From positions 48,905-112,904 of the forward strand of contig JAQSYI010000020.1 in NCBI GenBank assembly GCA_029256185.1: DNA of 64,000 bases. The letters run 5' to 3'. The notes beneath the pieces were generated by a model. It worked only from the letters and a program-made list of their open reading frames with translations. It did not search any database and was not told where the DNA came from. The position numbers and the translations under genes were made by a program. This document shows positions 54,472 through 63,981 of the stretch, piece after piece; the first letter of the stretch is position 1, and every line of letters begins with the position of its first letter. This stretch comes from Paenibacillaceae bacterium. Its GTDB lineage: Bacteria > Bacillota > Bacilli > Paenibacillales > NBRC-103111.

Positions 54472-54566
54472 GAGTTTGGACAGCATAGGATACGGATATT
54501 GGGAAAGGAGCCCATCTGCTGCGGAATATCTCCGCCGCGGGAACGTGAAGGGAATATGGACTGGCG

Positions 54567-57380
54567 TTACTCCTTTACGGGCTCCTCCCCTTGATACCCG
54601 GGAATTCTTATTATTTCTATAATCCGGTTGGCATTCCAAGCGGAAATTTCCAGATGCAGCAATGCTAAATGAGGGTTCCTTCTATATATTTCCACATGCA
54701 GAAGCTTGATTTCCTTGCGATTGTGGAAGTAATAGTTATCATTTAAATAGCATACTGTCCCATCCTCAACAACATCGACCTTGACCGGGAATGCCGGCTG
54801 ATCGGATGAATTGCCAACCTCCAGACTAACGCTTATCCTTGATCCCTTATGGACAACAGATATCACGCTGCACGCAAGCTCCGCTTTTGCAGCTGCTTCC
54901 ATTTGCTTTTTCAACCATGGACCCTTGTCGAAGTAGAAGTTCTGCTGCGGCTTACTCCGGTATTCGTGCCTGGTCTCCGGCTGCTTCATACACTCCAAGG
55001 ATTTGGGCCAATAAATGCTCTGTGCAGCAACCATGTGCTGTTTTGTAATTAGTGCGGCCCGGACCAAAAAGAACTTCTCGCTGTAATTCTCCGGAATCCG
55101 GAACGGCTCCACCTGGTATACACACTTATAATCCCCCGCTAAGACCGTTATTGCCTGCACCTTCTCATACACAACCTGCAGCTTGTCATCCAGGACCTGC
55201 AGCTCGTACGCTGCGTCCATAAGCGATTGTCCGCTTTCATTGATGACGGCAACCGGCAAATTCACTTCATCTCCGGGAGCATACGCCAAATATTCCAATC
55301 CTACCGATATCATTAACGGCTGATATGCTTTCTTCACGTAATAGTACGGGGCGATGGGATCACCCATACCGTCAACCAGCTGAATACCGATGGTTGTCCA
55401 CGGCCGCTTGAACACCCAGGGCATGATGCCTGCTGTCACCGGATAATTTTCACGAACCGCCTGGATCATGATCTGATAGAACTCACAAGAGGCCAATTGA
55501 GAAGCCTCCACCAGATCGGCAAGACTGCTGCCCTTTACAGGATTGATCTGGGAAGCCCGCGCCACCATTCTCGGTACACGAACCGGCTCGTATTCGCTAA
55601 AATGATTCAACAACTCCGGATTCCCGGCTCTGAATGCTTCAGCAAATATATCCGGGAGCGGACGGTTATACTCATCGGGAGAAATGAGCTGCCTGAGACT
55701 TTTGAGATTAGGAAAGCTGTGAATGCCCGACTCCCCTATAAATGGAAGCTGTTTATACAGATGCCTGTACCAAACGGGCTCCATATCGTTATAAATATGC
55801 ACACTGCCTTGATCCGGGGAGGTTCTGATAAACGGCCTTGAAGGATCAAGATCCCGGATGCTTCGCTCAATCACAAACATCGAGGCAGCGTTGCCAGCGG
55901 CATAAGGATTAAACTCGTTTCCGCCGCAGTGGACAGCCAAGGATGGATGATTGCGAATGCGGTACAAATTCATGCAGACTTGCGCCTGCAGGATATCCTG
56001 GGGCCAGCAGGGCGTCTCCATATTGGCAAGAAAGCTGTCCTGCCAGACCATGATTCCCATTTCATCGCACAGTTCATAGAAGTCATCCGTTTCCGGCAAA
56101 CCTCCGCCGCTCCACACCCGCAGCAGTTGTATTCCCGCGTTCCGGGCCAGCTCTATCGCCCATCTGTAATCTTCCCGTTCCAATTTGTACAGGCAATCCA
56201 GGGGGGCCCAGTTCATGCCTTTCAGGAACAGCTTTTGCCCATTGACTACAAGCTGGTATTTACCCCATGGTGCACAATATTGCTCCCCTGCAGCATACTC
56301 CAGTTCAACAGTACGTATGCCATAATCAAAGCTATGCCTATCATAGATTTGCCCGTCCTTCAGCAAAGTCAGGCTCACCGTATACAGGAAAGGCTCTCCC
56401 ATATGATTAGGAAACCACAGCTTCGGATTATCAATTATCAGATCCGTGTTATACAATTGACACTGGTAAAATCTCGAATTAATCCCGCTCTTCTCGTAAT
56501 CGTATAAAAACACGGTTTCTTCTGCCCTATAGATGCTGCAGCCGCTGTGCTTCTCGGTCAATTCCATACAAACCGTTACTTTTTCATCCGTGTTGATCCC
56601 CGTCAGGCCGTCATGGAAGGTATGGAAGGTATAGTCCATCCAGTTCAGCTTGTAATTCTGCTCCATCTTAAGCTCATGTACCTCTTCCCTTGCAATTTCA
56701 CAGCTCAGATGCAGCTTGGCTTGATTGCCAGAGACAGAAACTGTCGTCATATATGGGCGGCTTAGGTGCAACTCAGGCAAAAATTCAATTCTTATCCCTC
56801 TCCACAAGCCCAATACAATAAAGTGACCATTACCGGTTCGGGTATCGCGGGCTGCATTCCACGGCACAATCTGTGTATTGGAGCCGTCCTCATTCCATGA
56901 GCTCCATGTAGCTTTCTGACCATAGTTGCATGCCTTTATTTCGATCACAAGCTCATTTGGGCCACCATAGTTCAGCTGTCCGGCTACCTCAACGATTGGG
57001 CCGCCAAACATGCCTTCATGGCTGCCAAGCAGACGGCCATTCAGCCAGACCCGGCAGTAGTAAGCCGCTCCGTCGATGCATAGGAAGGCTTGTTTATGTT
57101 TTTTCTCCTCTCCTACCATAAAATTCAGCTTGTAGTACCACAACTTTTCATCCACCCAATGATACGCTTTACTATTGCAGCCTTTGTACGGATGAGGCAA
57201 AACACCGGACTCATGCAGGCTCCAAAATATGGAATTGGGTACCTGTGTTTGCAGGTTCCAGGCGAGATCGGACAGTTGATCCGTAGGTGTGTCCCGGTAG
57301 GTATAATTCCAGCATCCGCTTAGCTCCAGATGATTCACGCCTGTTCTGGGCTCTATATAATTAGGCTGACTTAAATTCAT
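54567..57380 (-). CDS. Glycoside hydrolase family 2, beta-mannosidase-like
   Basis: A 937-residue cytoplasmic glycosidase with no signal peptide. The sugar-binding N-terminal domain (YYCRVWLNGRLLGSHEGMFG) and the Ig-like domain precede the TIM barrel (GMNWAPLDCLYKLEREDYRW). The acid/base is Glu in CGGNEFNPY (near 488) and the nucleophile Glu in PFIGESGIHSF (near 549); both are intact. The layout resembles beta-mannosidases more than beta-galactosidases, but this is tentative. It is the last gene of the operon and would hydrolyse imported oligosaccharides inside the cell. AGGCAGTGAGG precedes the ATG. Confidence 0.9.
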   Translation of the reverse strand: MNLSQPNYIEPRTGVNHLELSGCWNYTYRDTPTDQLSDLAWNLQTQVPNSIFWSLHESGVLPHPYKGCNSKAYHWVDEKLWYYKLNFMVGEEKKHKQAFLCIDGAAYYCRVWLNGRLLGSHEGMFGGPIVEVAGQLNYGGPNELVIEIKACNYGQKATWSSWNEDGSNTQIVPWNAARDTRTGNGHFIVLGLWRGIRIEFLPELHLSRPYMTTVSVSGNQAKLHLSCEIAREEVHELKMEQNYKLNWMDYTFHTFHDGLTGINTDEKVTVCMELTEKHSGCSIYRAEETVFLYDYEKSGINSRFYQCQLYNTDLIIDNPKLWFPNHMGEPFLYTVSLTLLKDGQIYDRHSFDYGIRTVELEYAAGEQYCAPWGKYQLVVNGQKLFLKGMNWAPLDCLYKLEREDYRWAIELARNAGIQLLRVWSGGGLPETDDFYELCDEMGIMVWQDSFLANMETPCWPQDILQAQVCMNLYRIRNHPSLAVHCGGNEFNPYAAGNAASMFVIERSIRDLDPSRPFIRTSPDQGSVHIYNDMEPVWYRHLYKQLPFIGESGIHSFPNLKSLRQLISPDEYNRPLPDIFAEAFRAGNPELLNHFSEYEPVRVPRMVARASQINPVKGSSLADLVEASQLASCEFYQIMIQAVRENYPVTAGIMPWVFKRPWTTIGIQLVDGMGDPIAPYYYVKKAYQPLMISVGLEYLAYAPGDEVNLPVAVINESGQSLMDAAYELQVLDDKLQVVYEKVQAITVLAGDYKCVYQVEPFRIPENYSEKFFLVRAALITKQHMVAAQSIYWPKSLECMKQPETRHEYRSKPQQNFYFDKGPWLKKQMEAAAKAELACSVISVVHKGSRISVSLEVGNSSDQPAFPVKVDVVEDGTVCYLNDNYYFHNRKEIKLLHVEIYRRNPHLALLHLEISAWNANRIIEIIRIPGYQGEEPVKE

Positions 57381-57414
57381 ATCCTCACTGCCTCCTTATT
57401 TGCAGCATTTACAG

Positions 57415-58296
57415 CTACCCTTTGACCGCTCCCGTGGTTACACCGGCAACAAAATACCGGTTCAAAAAAGTATAAACCACCAGCATCGGGATAATGGAGA
57501 TCATCGTACCGGCAAGCATGAGATTCCAGGAGCTGGCCGCTTGTCCGGCTCCCTTCAGGGCAACGACGCCTACCACCAAGGGAGCCTGACTGCGGTTGGC
57601 AATAGTGAACACCATTGGCAGCAGGTAATCATTCCACGCATCCCGGAAGACAATCAGGCCCACTGTGGCAATGACAGGCTTCAGCAGCGGAAAAATAATG
57701 CGGAAAAAGATTTGGCCAAAGGAGCAGCCGTCCAGCTTGGCGGCTTCGTCAATTTCCATCGGAATGGAAACAATGAAATTGCGGATCAAATACATATTCA
57801 ATATATTAATCCCGAATATCTTGATGATGATGACTCCCCACAGAGTGGTATTGATGTGCAGAGCCTTGGCAATAGCCAGAAGCGGAAACATGGTAATGCT
57901 GCCCATGCTGATAAACATCGTGGACACGAATACGGCAAACAGCAGCCGTTTCCCGGGAAAGCTGGAGCGGGCAAAAAAATAGGCGCCCATGGAGGAGGTC
58001 AGAATCGTGCCTGTTACGATGACGAAGGTCATATAAATACTGTTCCAGGTGTAGGTCTTAAAATTGGCAACCTCCCAGGCCTCTTGATAATTATCCAGTG
58101 TAAAGGCCCGTGGAAGAAGCGAAGCGCTTCCCGCCATAATTTCCTGGTTCTCCTTGAAGGAGGCGAGAAAAGCATACAGGACAGGAAAAAGGGTAAAGGC
58201 TGCAACAAGAAGCAGCAGGGCATATAAAAGCAGCTTTAAGACGCTCTGTCCAGCCTTGGCACGGGAGGTGTTCCTCCGGGAACCAGCAACATCCAT
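57415..58296 (-). CDS. Sugar ABC transporter permease, MalG/UgpE type
   Basis: A 293-residue permease with six membrane helices. The EAA loop is MEIDEAAKLDGCSFGQIFFR and the C terminus is YFVAGVTTGAVKG. An ATG at 58296 has AGGAGG 8 bases upstream; a TTG at 58302 is less likely. It lies 14 bases after its partner permease gene and imports the substrate of the binding protein encoded at 59303. The GH2 gene follows. Confidence 0.92.
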   Translation of the reverse strand: MDVAGSRRNTSRAKAGQSVLKLLLYALLLLVAAFTLFPVLYAFLASFKENQEIMAGSASLLPRAFTLDNYQEAWEVANFKTYTWNSIYMTFVIVTGTILTSSMGAYFFARSSFPGKRLLFAVFVSTMFISMGSITMFPLLAIAKALHINTTLWGVIIIKIFGINILNMYLIRNFIVSIPMEIDEAAKLDGCSFGQIFFRIIFPLLKPVIATVGLIVFRDAWNDYLLPMVFTIANRSQAPLVVGVVALKGAGQAASSWNLMLAGTMISIIPMLVVYTFLNRYFVAGVTTGAVKG

Positions 58297-58310
58297 GTAC
58301 AACGCCTCCT

Positions 58311-59225
58311 TTAGTCAATCGTGCTCATGTTCTTCGTCATCCGCAGGTAGAACACCGTGATGATTCCCAGAATTACCGATGTCACCAGTCCGAGAGCGCA
58401 GGTATACCCGACCTGGGGCAGATTATCCATCCCGCCGTAATTGAAGAACTTCTTGAAGATATACGTCATTACCACCTCTGTGCCGCCTGCGGGCTGGCCG
58501 TTCGTTAGCACCAGCACCAGATCCGTTACCTTCATGCTGCCGATAATGGCCATCATGCACACCACCTGCATCACCGGACCCAGCATCGGGATGGTGATGT
58601 GGATGAACTGCTTCCATCGGCCCGCGCCGTCAATTTCTGAGCATTCATACAGCTCCTTGGGTATTCCCAACAGTCCGGCTAAGAAAAACAGCATATTAAT
58701 GCCGAAGTTTTGCCAGATGGAGGACAGTCCGAGGATAGACATAGCCGTCCATTTGTTGGCAAACCAGTCAACCGGCGTCTGAATCAGCCCGGCGGCCAGC
58801 AGGCCATTGTTGACAATCCCTTCAAAAGTAGCAAACATAAAATAGAATACAAGCCCAATAATAGCTGAACTTATGATATTCGGCATAAAAAACATCGCTC
58901 TGAAAAACGAGCGTCCCCGCAGACTGGTATTCAGAATCAGAGCCAATACAAGGGCCAGAGGCAGCTCTACTACAAGCTTGCCTCCGCTCAAAATGAGCGT
59001 ATTGACCAGACTGTGCCAATAATCCGCATCTCTGAGAAACACCCGGGTCAGGTTATCCAAGCCGGTAAATATCCGCTGCAATCCGTCATAATCGTAAAAT
59101 GCATGTATAAGCACCCATACAATTGGATAAATACCGAAGACAAGGAATCCAACCAATTGTGGCAGTATGAACAGAAAGGATTGCATATGAGCTTTGGTTT
59201 TCATGGTGGCATCGCCCGCTTTCAT
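58311..59225 (-). CDS. Sugar ABC transporter permease, MalF/UgpA type
   Basis: A 304-residue permease; FILPQLVGFLVFGIYPIVWV forms the first helix and ELYECSEIDGAGRWKQFIHI the EAA loop, with Cys-Ser in place of Ala-Ala. The start is uncertain: neither the ATG at 59225 nor that at 59204 has a strong ribosome site, consistent with low translation relative to the binding protein. A 12-bp stem-loop lies directly upstream. It forms the channel with the next permease. Confidence 0.9.
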   Translation of the reverse strand: MKAGDATMKTKAHMQSFLFILPQLVGFLVFGIYPIVWVLIHAFYDYDGLQRIFTGLDNLTRVFLRDADYWHSLVNTLILSGGKLVVELPLALVLALILNTSLRGRSFFRAMFFMPNIISSAIIGLVFYFMFATFEGIVNNGLLAAGLIQTPVDWFANKWTAMSILGLSSIWQNFGINMLFFLAGLLGIPKELYECSEIDGAGRWKQFIHITIPMLGPVMQVVCMMAIIGSMKVTDLVLVLTNGQPAGGTEVVMTYIFKKFFNYGGMDNLPQVGYTCALGLVTSVILGIITVFYLRMTKNMSTID

Positions 59226-59233
59226 AAGAATTG

Positions 59234-59271
59234 TGGTTGGAATGGTCCTGTACTGCTCCCCATTCCAACCA
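59234..59271 (-). other. Stem-loop between binding-protein and permease genes
   Basis: TGGTTGGAATGG (59234-59245) and CCATTCCAACCA (59260-59271) form a perfect 12-bp stem with no T-run. It is placed to stabilise the upstream binding-protein message and reduce read-through to the permeases. Confidence 0.7.
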
Positions 59272-59302
59272 CAACTGGATTACGCTAATTTTCGTTATCC
59301 GG

Positions 59303-60742
59303 CTACTTTAGCTTCCATTCCTCCGGCAAAGGCAGCTTTAGCAGCTCGGGCTTTACGGTTCCTGAGGCAATGGCTGTCTGCAAGGCGGCATTGTACCTCT
59401 TGGTCAGGTCAGCCAAACCGTCGTCTATGGACACAACCCCCGCCCAAATCTTGTTGTACACCTGAGTAGGCGTGTCCCCCTCCAGCTTCAACCCGGAAGG
59501 CTGGGGAAGCTGCGAACCGCGGCTGACTTCGGCCAGTTTGGCAAAATCCTCCCAGCCTTTTTTGTTGTTCTTCACCTTTGTGTTCTGAATATAAGCCGAA
59601 TCCAGCGGAATAATCTGGCCCTCCTCATAGAGCCTGGAGATAAACTCCTTGCTGTTGAACCATTCGTATACAATCGCAACCTTTTCCAGATTGTTCTTCT
59701 TGGCGGCAGAGGATACCTCAACAAAGCTTTCTCTGGTAGCATTCTGCTTATACCGCCCGGTCTGGCCTTCATACAAGGGGATTGCAGCCACACCCCAATC
59801 GGATTTGGTCGGAAACTGGTCACTCAGCACGCCAACATCCCAGGACGCCCCCATCATCATGCCGATCCTGCCCTCGGCGAACTGGGCCCTGGCCGGATCA
59901 TTATCCAGTCCTTCCGCTCCGGGAAAATAGCTCTGGTCCTTTTTTAACTGCATGACCCATTCCAGACCTTGCTTCATGACGGAAAAGTCATATTTCATGT
60001 CCGGGTTGGAAAACGTCGGCTTCCCAAGCGGTGTAACGGACGGGCTAACATACCAGTCCCAGAAGCCTCCCCATTTGATCGGCAAGGCAAAGCCATAGAC
60101 CTTTTCCTTGGGGTTGGTCAGCTTCTTGGCATAATCCGTCACTTCCGTCCAGGTCTTAGGAGGTTTGGCCTCTCCCTTTTCATCCACCAAGCCGGCTTTT
60201 TTGAACAGCTCCTTGTTGTAGATCAAGCCGATTGTTGTCAACTTGAAGGGAAGCGCATACGTTTTCCCGTCGAATATTTCGATCATGGGACTGGTTTTAT
60301 CCTTGTACTGCTCCAAGAATCCCTTGGATAACGGCAAATCCTCCAGCGCCATAAGATTGCCCGCCTGAATGTAAGGATAACGGGAGCCTTGGACATTGAA
60401 CATATCCGGGGCCTGGCCGCTGGCAAGAGCCATATCAATCACATTCTTGTAGTCGCCGCCTTCAACCGTGTATTCGATGACGATCCCCTTTTCCTTGCCG
60501 GTTCCCTTGTTGAACTCATCGACCAGACGGGTCACGACTTCCTTGGTGTCTCCCTGATTGGTCATCACTCTGATCGTATCCATCTTGATATTGCCGCTTG
60601 GCGTACCGGAAGCGGCTGGCGCGGCTGCACTGCCCGTCCCGGACGGCTGCCCGGCCGGATCGGCGCTGCAGCCTGCCAGCATGGCTGCTGCCAACACAGG
60701 CGCCAATAGTGAACAGGTATAGAACTTGATTTGCGGTTTCAT
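59303..60742 (-). CDS. Sugar-binding lipoprotein, family 1 solute-binding
   Basis: A 479-residue lipoprotein. The signal peptide ends at AAMLAGC (Cys25), followed by a Ser/Ala/Pro/Gly tether and a bilobal binding fold (DTIRVMTNQGDTKEVVTRLV; KTYALPFKLTTIGLIYNKEL; EGRIGMMMGASWDVG). The start at 60742 is preferred over an ATG at 60754 that touches the AGGGGG site, though the spacing to 60742 is long. It serves the two permeases encoded at 57415-59225. The type differs from the LplA-like proteins of the other two loci, so the substrate class probably does too. Confidence 0.92.
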   Translation of the reverse strand: MKPQIKFYTCSLLAPVLAAAMLAGCSADPAGQPSGTGSAAAPAASGTPSGNIKMDTIRVMTNQGDTKEVVTRLVDEFNKGTGKEKGIVIEYTVEGGDYKNVIDMALASGQAPDMFNVQGSRYPYIQAGNLMALEDLPLSKGFLEQYKDKTSPMIEIFDGKTYALPFKLTTIGLIYNKELFKKAGLVDEKGEAKPPKTWTEVTDYAKKLTNPKEKVYGFALPIKWGGFWDWYVSPSVTPLGKPTFSNPDMKYDFSVMKQGLEWVMQLKKDQSYFPGAEGLDNDPARAQFAEGRIGMMMGASWDVGVLSDQFPTKSDWGVAAIPLYEGQTGRYKQNATRESFVEVSSAAKKNNLEKVAIVYEWFNSKEFISRLYEEGQIIPLDSAYIQNTKVKNNKKGWEDFAKLAEVSRGSQLPQPSGLKLEGDTPTQVYNKIWAGVVSIDDGLADLTKRYNAALQTAIASGTVKPELLKLPLPEEWKLK

Positions 60743-60783
60743 ATCTGTTTGCATCCCCCTCTATATGATTTGCCTTCATTATA

Positions 60784-60851
60784 GAAGCCATCCGCCTGCC
60801 CAACAAGTTGGAACTCTTCTCAACATTGGGCGGTTCAGGCGGCTTCGGCTG
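60784..60851. other. Imperfect inverted repeat upstream of the binding-protein gene
   Basis: AGCCATCCGCCTGCCCAA (60786-60803) and TTGGGCGGTTCAGGCGGCT (near 60832-60850) pair imperfectly, with further pairing of ACAAGTTGG and CTCAACA inside. It lies between the secreted-protein gene and the lipoprotein gene and could be an attenuator or operator. Confidence 0.4.
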
Positions 60852-60875
60852 TCTAAGAATGTTGATATTTCTTGC

Positions 60876-63620
60876 TCATCTTTTCTCATATTCGTAGATC
60901 CATGTGCCTGCTGAGGTGCCCAGCCAGACCTGCGGCAAGCCGGGATGAAACTGGATCACCCAAATATCGCCTGTTCCCTCCATCCCGGGTACCAAGCTCC
61001 AGTTTTCTCCCCCGTCATACGATTCGAAGAAACCGGGCAACGGGCTCATTCTCTGCTGATCCGAGCCGCCTGCAATCAAGTGTTGGCTATTGTGGGGGTC
61101 CTGGGCTACACTCCAGACCGCAATGTTGCCGGAAGGGCTGGGCAGGAGGCCTTCGTCAGCTCCGTATTCCCGGTTAATCAGCACTTGGCCGGAGACTGGC
61201 TCCATGGTAATTTTGTGGGGTCCGGCGTTCCAACGGCCTACCCAGAAGGAATTGACATCCGCCGCATCCGGAGTAATGGTCCGCGGGCTGCCCAGAGTAA
61301 CCACATCCGACCACGTTAGGCCTCTGTTCCGGGAAACGACAATATCATTGGTACCGGTTCTGACGGCGAACACCACATCATTGTCAACCGGTGATATGGC
61401 GCGGACCGTATATCCCTCTCCCGTCAGCTGCCAGCTAGCGCCTCCGTTACTGCTGTAGTAGCGGCCGGCATAAATAAAGTCGCTATCCTCCTCATGATAT
61501 TGGAGCACCATGAAATTGGAGGTATTGATTACCTCCTCATGCCGGGTCCAATTCAGCCCGCCATCCAGACTCTCCGCCAGACTGACCTTGGACCAGCTGC
61601 CGATGGAGGTAAACAGATGATCGGGATTGGCGGGATCTCTGGCCAGCCCATAAGTGGTCTTCTGCCCCTCAAACCGGGGAGCGTAGCGGTCATCCATCAG
61701 ATAGTTGAAGATCGGAAACTTCCCCCGCTGTCCCCCCGGAAGCTGGGCCAGGGGAATGGAGCGGGAAATCCCCCTGTCATAAGCGCTAATGTAAATATTT
61801 TGTTCATCCAGCGGATCGAACAAGAAGAAGTTGGCCCGTACTCCTGAGAAACCGCTGGAGGAGGGGGAGAAATCCCGGCCGCCGTTGCCGGAAAAGTAGA
61901 TCTCATCGTCAAAGGGCACCCACAGCTTCTCTGAATCATGCTTGTCAACGGCAAAGGCTTCGGAATAAAACCCCCAATTATCCCGCATATACGCAAGCTC
62001 CGTATGATGAACGGGCTTGTTCCAGGTGGCGCCGTAATCATCGGATACCCGCAGATTATACTGGGTGGCGCTCAGTGACAGATACAAATGCGGCTCGCCG
62101 CTTGCAGGCAAGGCGGAGAATTCCAGCTTCTGATAGGTGGCATCGCCTGAAGAAGCGCTGATTTGACCTTTGGCCGCAGCAAGAGTCCAGAGCAAACCGC
62201 CGTTATAAGTCTGGTAAATATCCCCGTTGGCAATGACCAGCCAATGTCCGCTGTCCTTGGGGTTCACAGCCAAGCTGATCGCCTTCTTCCCGCCGGAGAT
62301 CCCATTATTCAGCTCCGTCCAGGTCAAGCCTTCATCCCCGCTTACCAGAACTCCGCGCTGCTCCGTAGCTGCAAGCACCTTTTGTCCATGCACTTCCACA
62401 TCATAAATGATGCCCGTACCTGTCAGAGAACCAACCGGGAAAAAGGCAATCTCATCTACGGATTTCAGCAATCCGTCATTCTGTGTGCCGGCATATACAA
62501 TCTTCTGCCCGGCAGCGGTTTGACCGAAGGCAATCAATTGGCTCTTGCTGTAGCGGGTAACTATAGCCGGGTAAAGCAGGGTCCAGGTGCCGCCTCCGTC
62601 CACGCTCTTGTACAAGCCGGTGGCTGCGGGTGTAACCCAGGTCTGAGGCGACTCCGCAGAAGAGCCCAAGGCATAGATGACAGCCGCGTCATCAGGATCA
62701 AAAGCCACCGCCATCACGCCCATCGCGCCAAAATTGCCGGTTGAGGGCTGCCAGGTGCCGCCTCCGTCCTCACTCTTCCAGATTCCCGTTGTGTCAGTGC
62801 CAAAGACGAGCCTGGAAGGATCAGAACGGGATACATCCATACTGAATATATACTGGGAGGCCTCGCCGCCCTTGTACCCTGCCTCAATCTGCTCCTGCTT
62901 GGCAAGATGCAGCTGGGACAGCCATGGAGTAAATCTGGTGGAGGTCAGCCCATCTGTATCCAGTCCCTCGGGAATGGAAATAGCCGGCTTGGGCAACTGC
63001 CCCGCAGGTCCCCCTGATTGAGCACTCACCAACAGCCTCGCCGCCTTATCCTGTCCGTCGGCGTTTCTGGTGGCAAGAGTGATATAAGCATACCTGCCGC
63101 TTATCTGTTCCACCAGTCCCAAAGCTACAGTGACTTTCCCCGCGCCTTCCGACTGCTCTCGCCGGACATAGGAGGTAACATCCAGTTCATAGCTGCCTTT
63201 GCCCGCAACAGATACAAGAGCTCCGGCAATTTCCAGACCGATCACACTGTTATTGCCGGTGAGTCCGCTGCCCAAGTCCTGGTCGTTGACCCAGGCTGTA
63301 TTCTGCATCTCATAAGCCTGCAGAGTAAAGGCCTGCCCCAGATTGCTGTCCTTCACGTTAACCGCCAGAATAGCGCTGTCAATGTCCCCCAAGCCTGCCA
63401 GATCAAACTGAAACACGCCATGCTGCACGAGCGAACTGTTCGAGATGAGAACATTCCACTGATAATTTCCGGCGGAGAAATCCGTGTTTGAATTTTTTTG
63501 GACATAGGTATCCTTGGTCGCCTTCAGCACCATCCCGCCGGCGCTGGCCGAGGGCAAATTGCCGCCCCATCCCACGGCCAATAATAACAAGCATAATAAA
63601 CCTGTCGCCCACTTCCTCAT
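60876..63620 (-). CDS. Secreted DNRLRE plus beta-propeller protein, GH74-like
   Basis: A 914-residue exported protein. The signal peptide covers about residues 1-28 (LLCLLLLAVGWGGNLPSASA). A DNRLRE-type beta-sandwich follows (TKDTYVQKNSNTDFSAGNYQ to about 200), a fold that includes carbohydrate-binding modules. The remainder is a propeller of BNR/Asp-box repeats (GIWKSEDGGGTWQPS; GLYKSVDGGGTWTLL; FFESYDGGENWSLV), as in GH74 xyloglucanases and sialidase-like proteins. The catalytic Asp pair of GH74 could not be assigned. AGGAGGGG precedes the ATG. First gene of the operon, so it should bind or cut the glycan imported by the transporter downstream. Confidence 0.82.
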   Translation of the reverse strand: MRKWATGLLCLLLLAVGWGGNLPSASAGGMVLKATKDTYVQKNSNTDFSAGNYQWNVLISNSSLVQHGVFQFDLAGLGDIDSAILAVNVKDSNLGQAFTLQAYEMQNTAWVNDQDLGSGLTGNNSVIGLEIAGALVSVAGKGSYELDVTSYVRREQSEGAGKVTVALGLVEQISGRYAYITLATRNADGQDKAARLLVSAQSGGPAGQLPKPAISIPEGLDTDGLTSTRFTPWLSQLHLAKQEQIEAGYKGGEASQYIFSMDVSRSDPSRLVFGTDTTGIWKSEDGGGTWQPSTGNFGAMGVMAVAFDPDDAAVIYALGSSAESPQTWVTPAATGLYKSVDGGGTWTLLYPAIVTRYSKSQLIAFGQTAAGQKIVYAGTQNDGLLKSVDEIAFFPVGSLTGTGIIYDVEVHGQKVLAATEQRGVLVSGDEGLTWTELNNGISGGKKAISLAVNPKDSGHWLVIANGDIYQTYNGGLLWTLAAAKGQISASSGDATYQKLEFSALPASGEPHLYLSLSATQYNLRVSDDYGATWNKPVHHTELAYMRDNWGFYSEAFAVDKHDSEKLWVPFDDEIYFSGNGGRDFSPSSSGFSGVRANFFLFDPLDEQNIYISAYDRGISRSIPLAQLPGGQRGKFPIFNYLMDDRYAPRFEGQKTTYGLARDPANPDHLFTSIGSWSKVSLAESLDGGLNWTRHEEVINTSNFMVLQYHEEDSDFIYAGRYYSSNGGASWQLTGEGYTVRAISPVDNDVVFAVRTGTNDIVVSRNRGLTWSDVVTLGSPRTITPDAADVNSFWVGRWNAGPHKITMEPVSGQVLINREYGADEGLLPSPSGNIAVWSVAQDPHNSQHLIAGGSDQQRMSPLPGFFESYDGGENWSLVPGMEGTGDIWVIQFHPGLPQVWLGTSAGTWIYEYEKR

Positions 63621-63808
63621 GTCACTGCCCCTCCTTTTGAATTACCGCTTTTATTAAGCGCTTACATTTTGCGGATTACTACTCTGCCGCAGCTCCTCCC
63701 TTTTCTGCCGGGCCTTAACAGCTCTCCCGGCTTCCTCTACTATACCGTTAAGCTCCTCTTGGCAACAGTATGGAATTTCTCCAACATTTCAAGCGCCGTT
63801 TCTGTAAA

Positions 63809-63852
63809 AACAGGCTTCTATGTTGATAAAATATCAACAAATTAAGCCTGTT
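63809..63852. promoter_or_regulatory. Nested inverted repeat upstream of the secreted-protein gene
   Basis: Inner arms TGTTGATA (63821-63828) and TATCAACA (63832-63839) flank AAA; outer arms AACAGGCTT (63809-63817) and AAGCCTGTT (63844-63852) flank both. TTGACA on the plus strand begins at 63851. A likely operator for this operon or a divergent gene beyond the window. Confidence 0.55.
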
Positions 63853-63910
63853 GACAGCTAGTACCTTGACGGGATCAAATTGGAGGGGTAAAGGTGCCGG
63901 GCAGGATGGC

Positions 63911-63981
63911 TAACGGAACGGAGCGCTCTTATTGGGGCTCTACCCGTGCAGTGGAAATTTTAACGGAACGGAGCGCCGTTA
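63911..63981. repeat. TAACGGAACGGAGCG repeats
   Basis: TAACGGAACGGAGCGC occurs at 63911 and 63961, exactly 50 bases apart, the second continuing to CCGTTA. The family resembles the TAACGGAAA palindromes at 17379-17572, which have 51-base spacings. The 380-base end segment 63621-64000 holds this, the nested inverted repeat and no gene. Confidence 0.7.

Noticed and set aside
57400..58227. 275-codon plus-strand frame opposite a permease gene
   Set aside because: It is antisense to a permease with an intact EAA loop.
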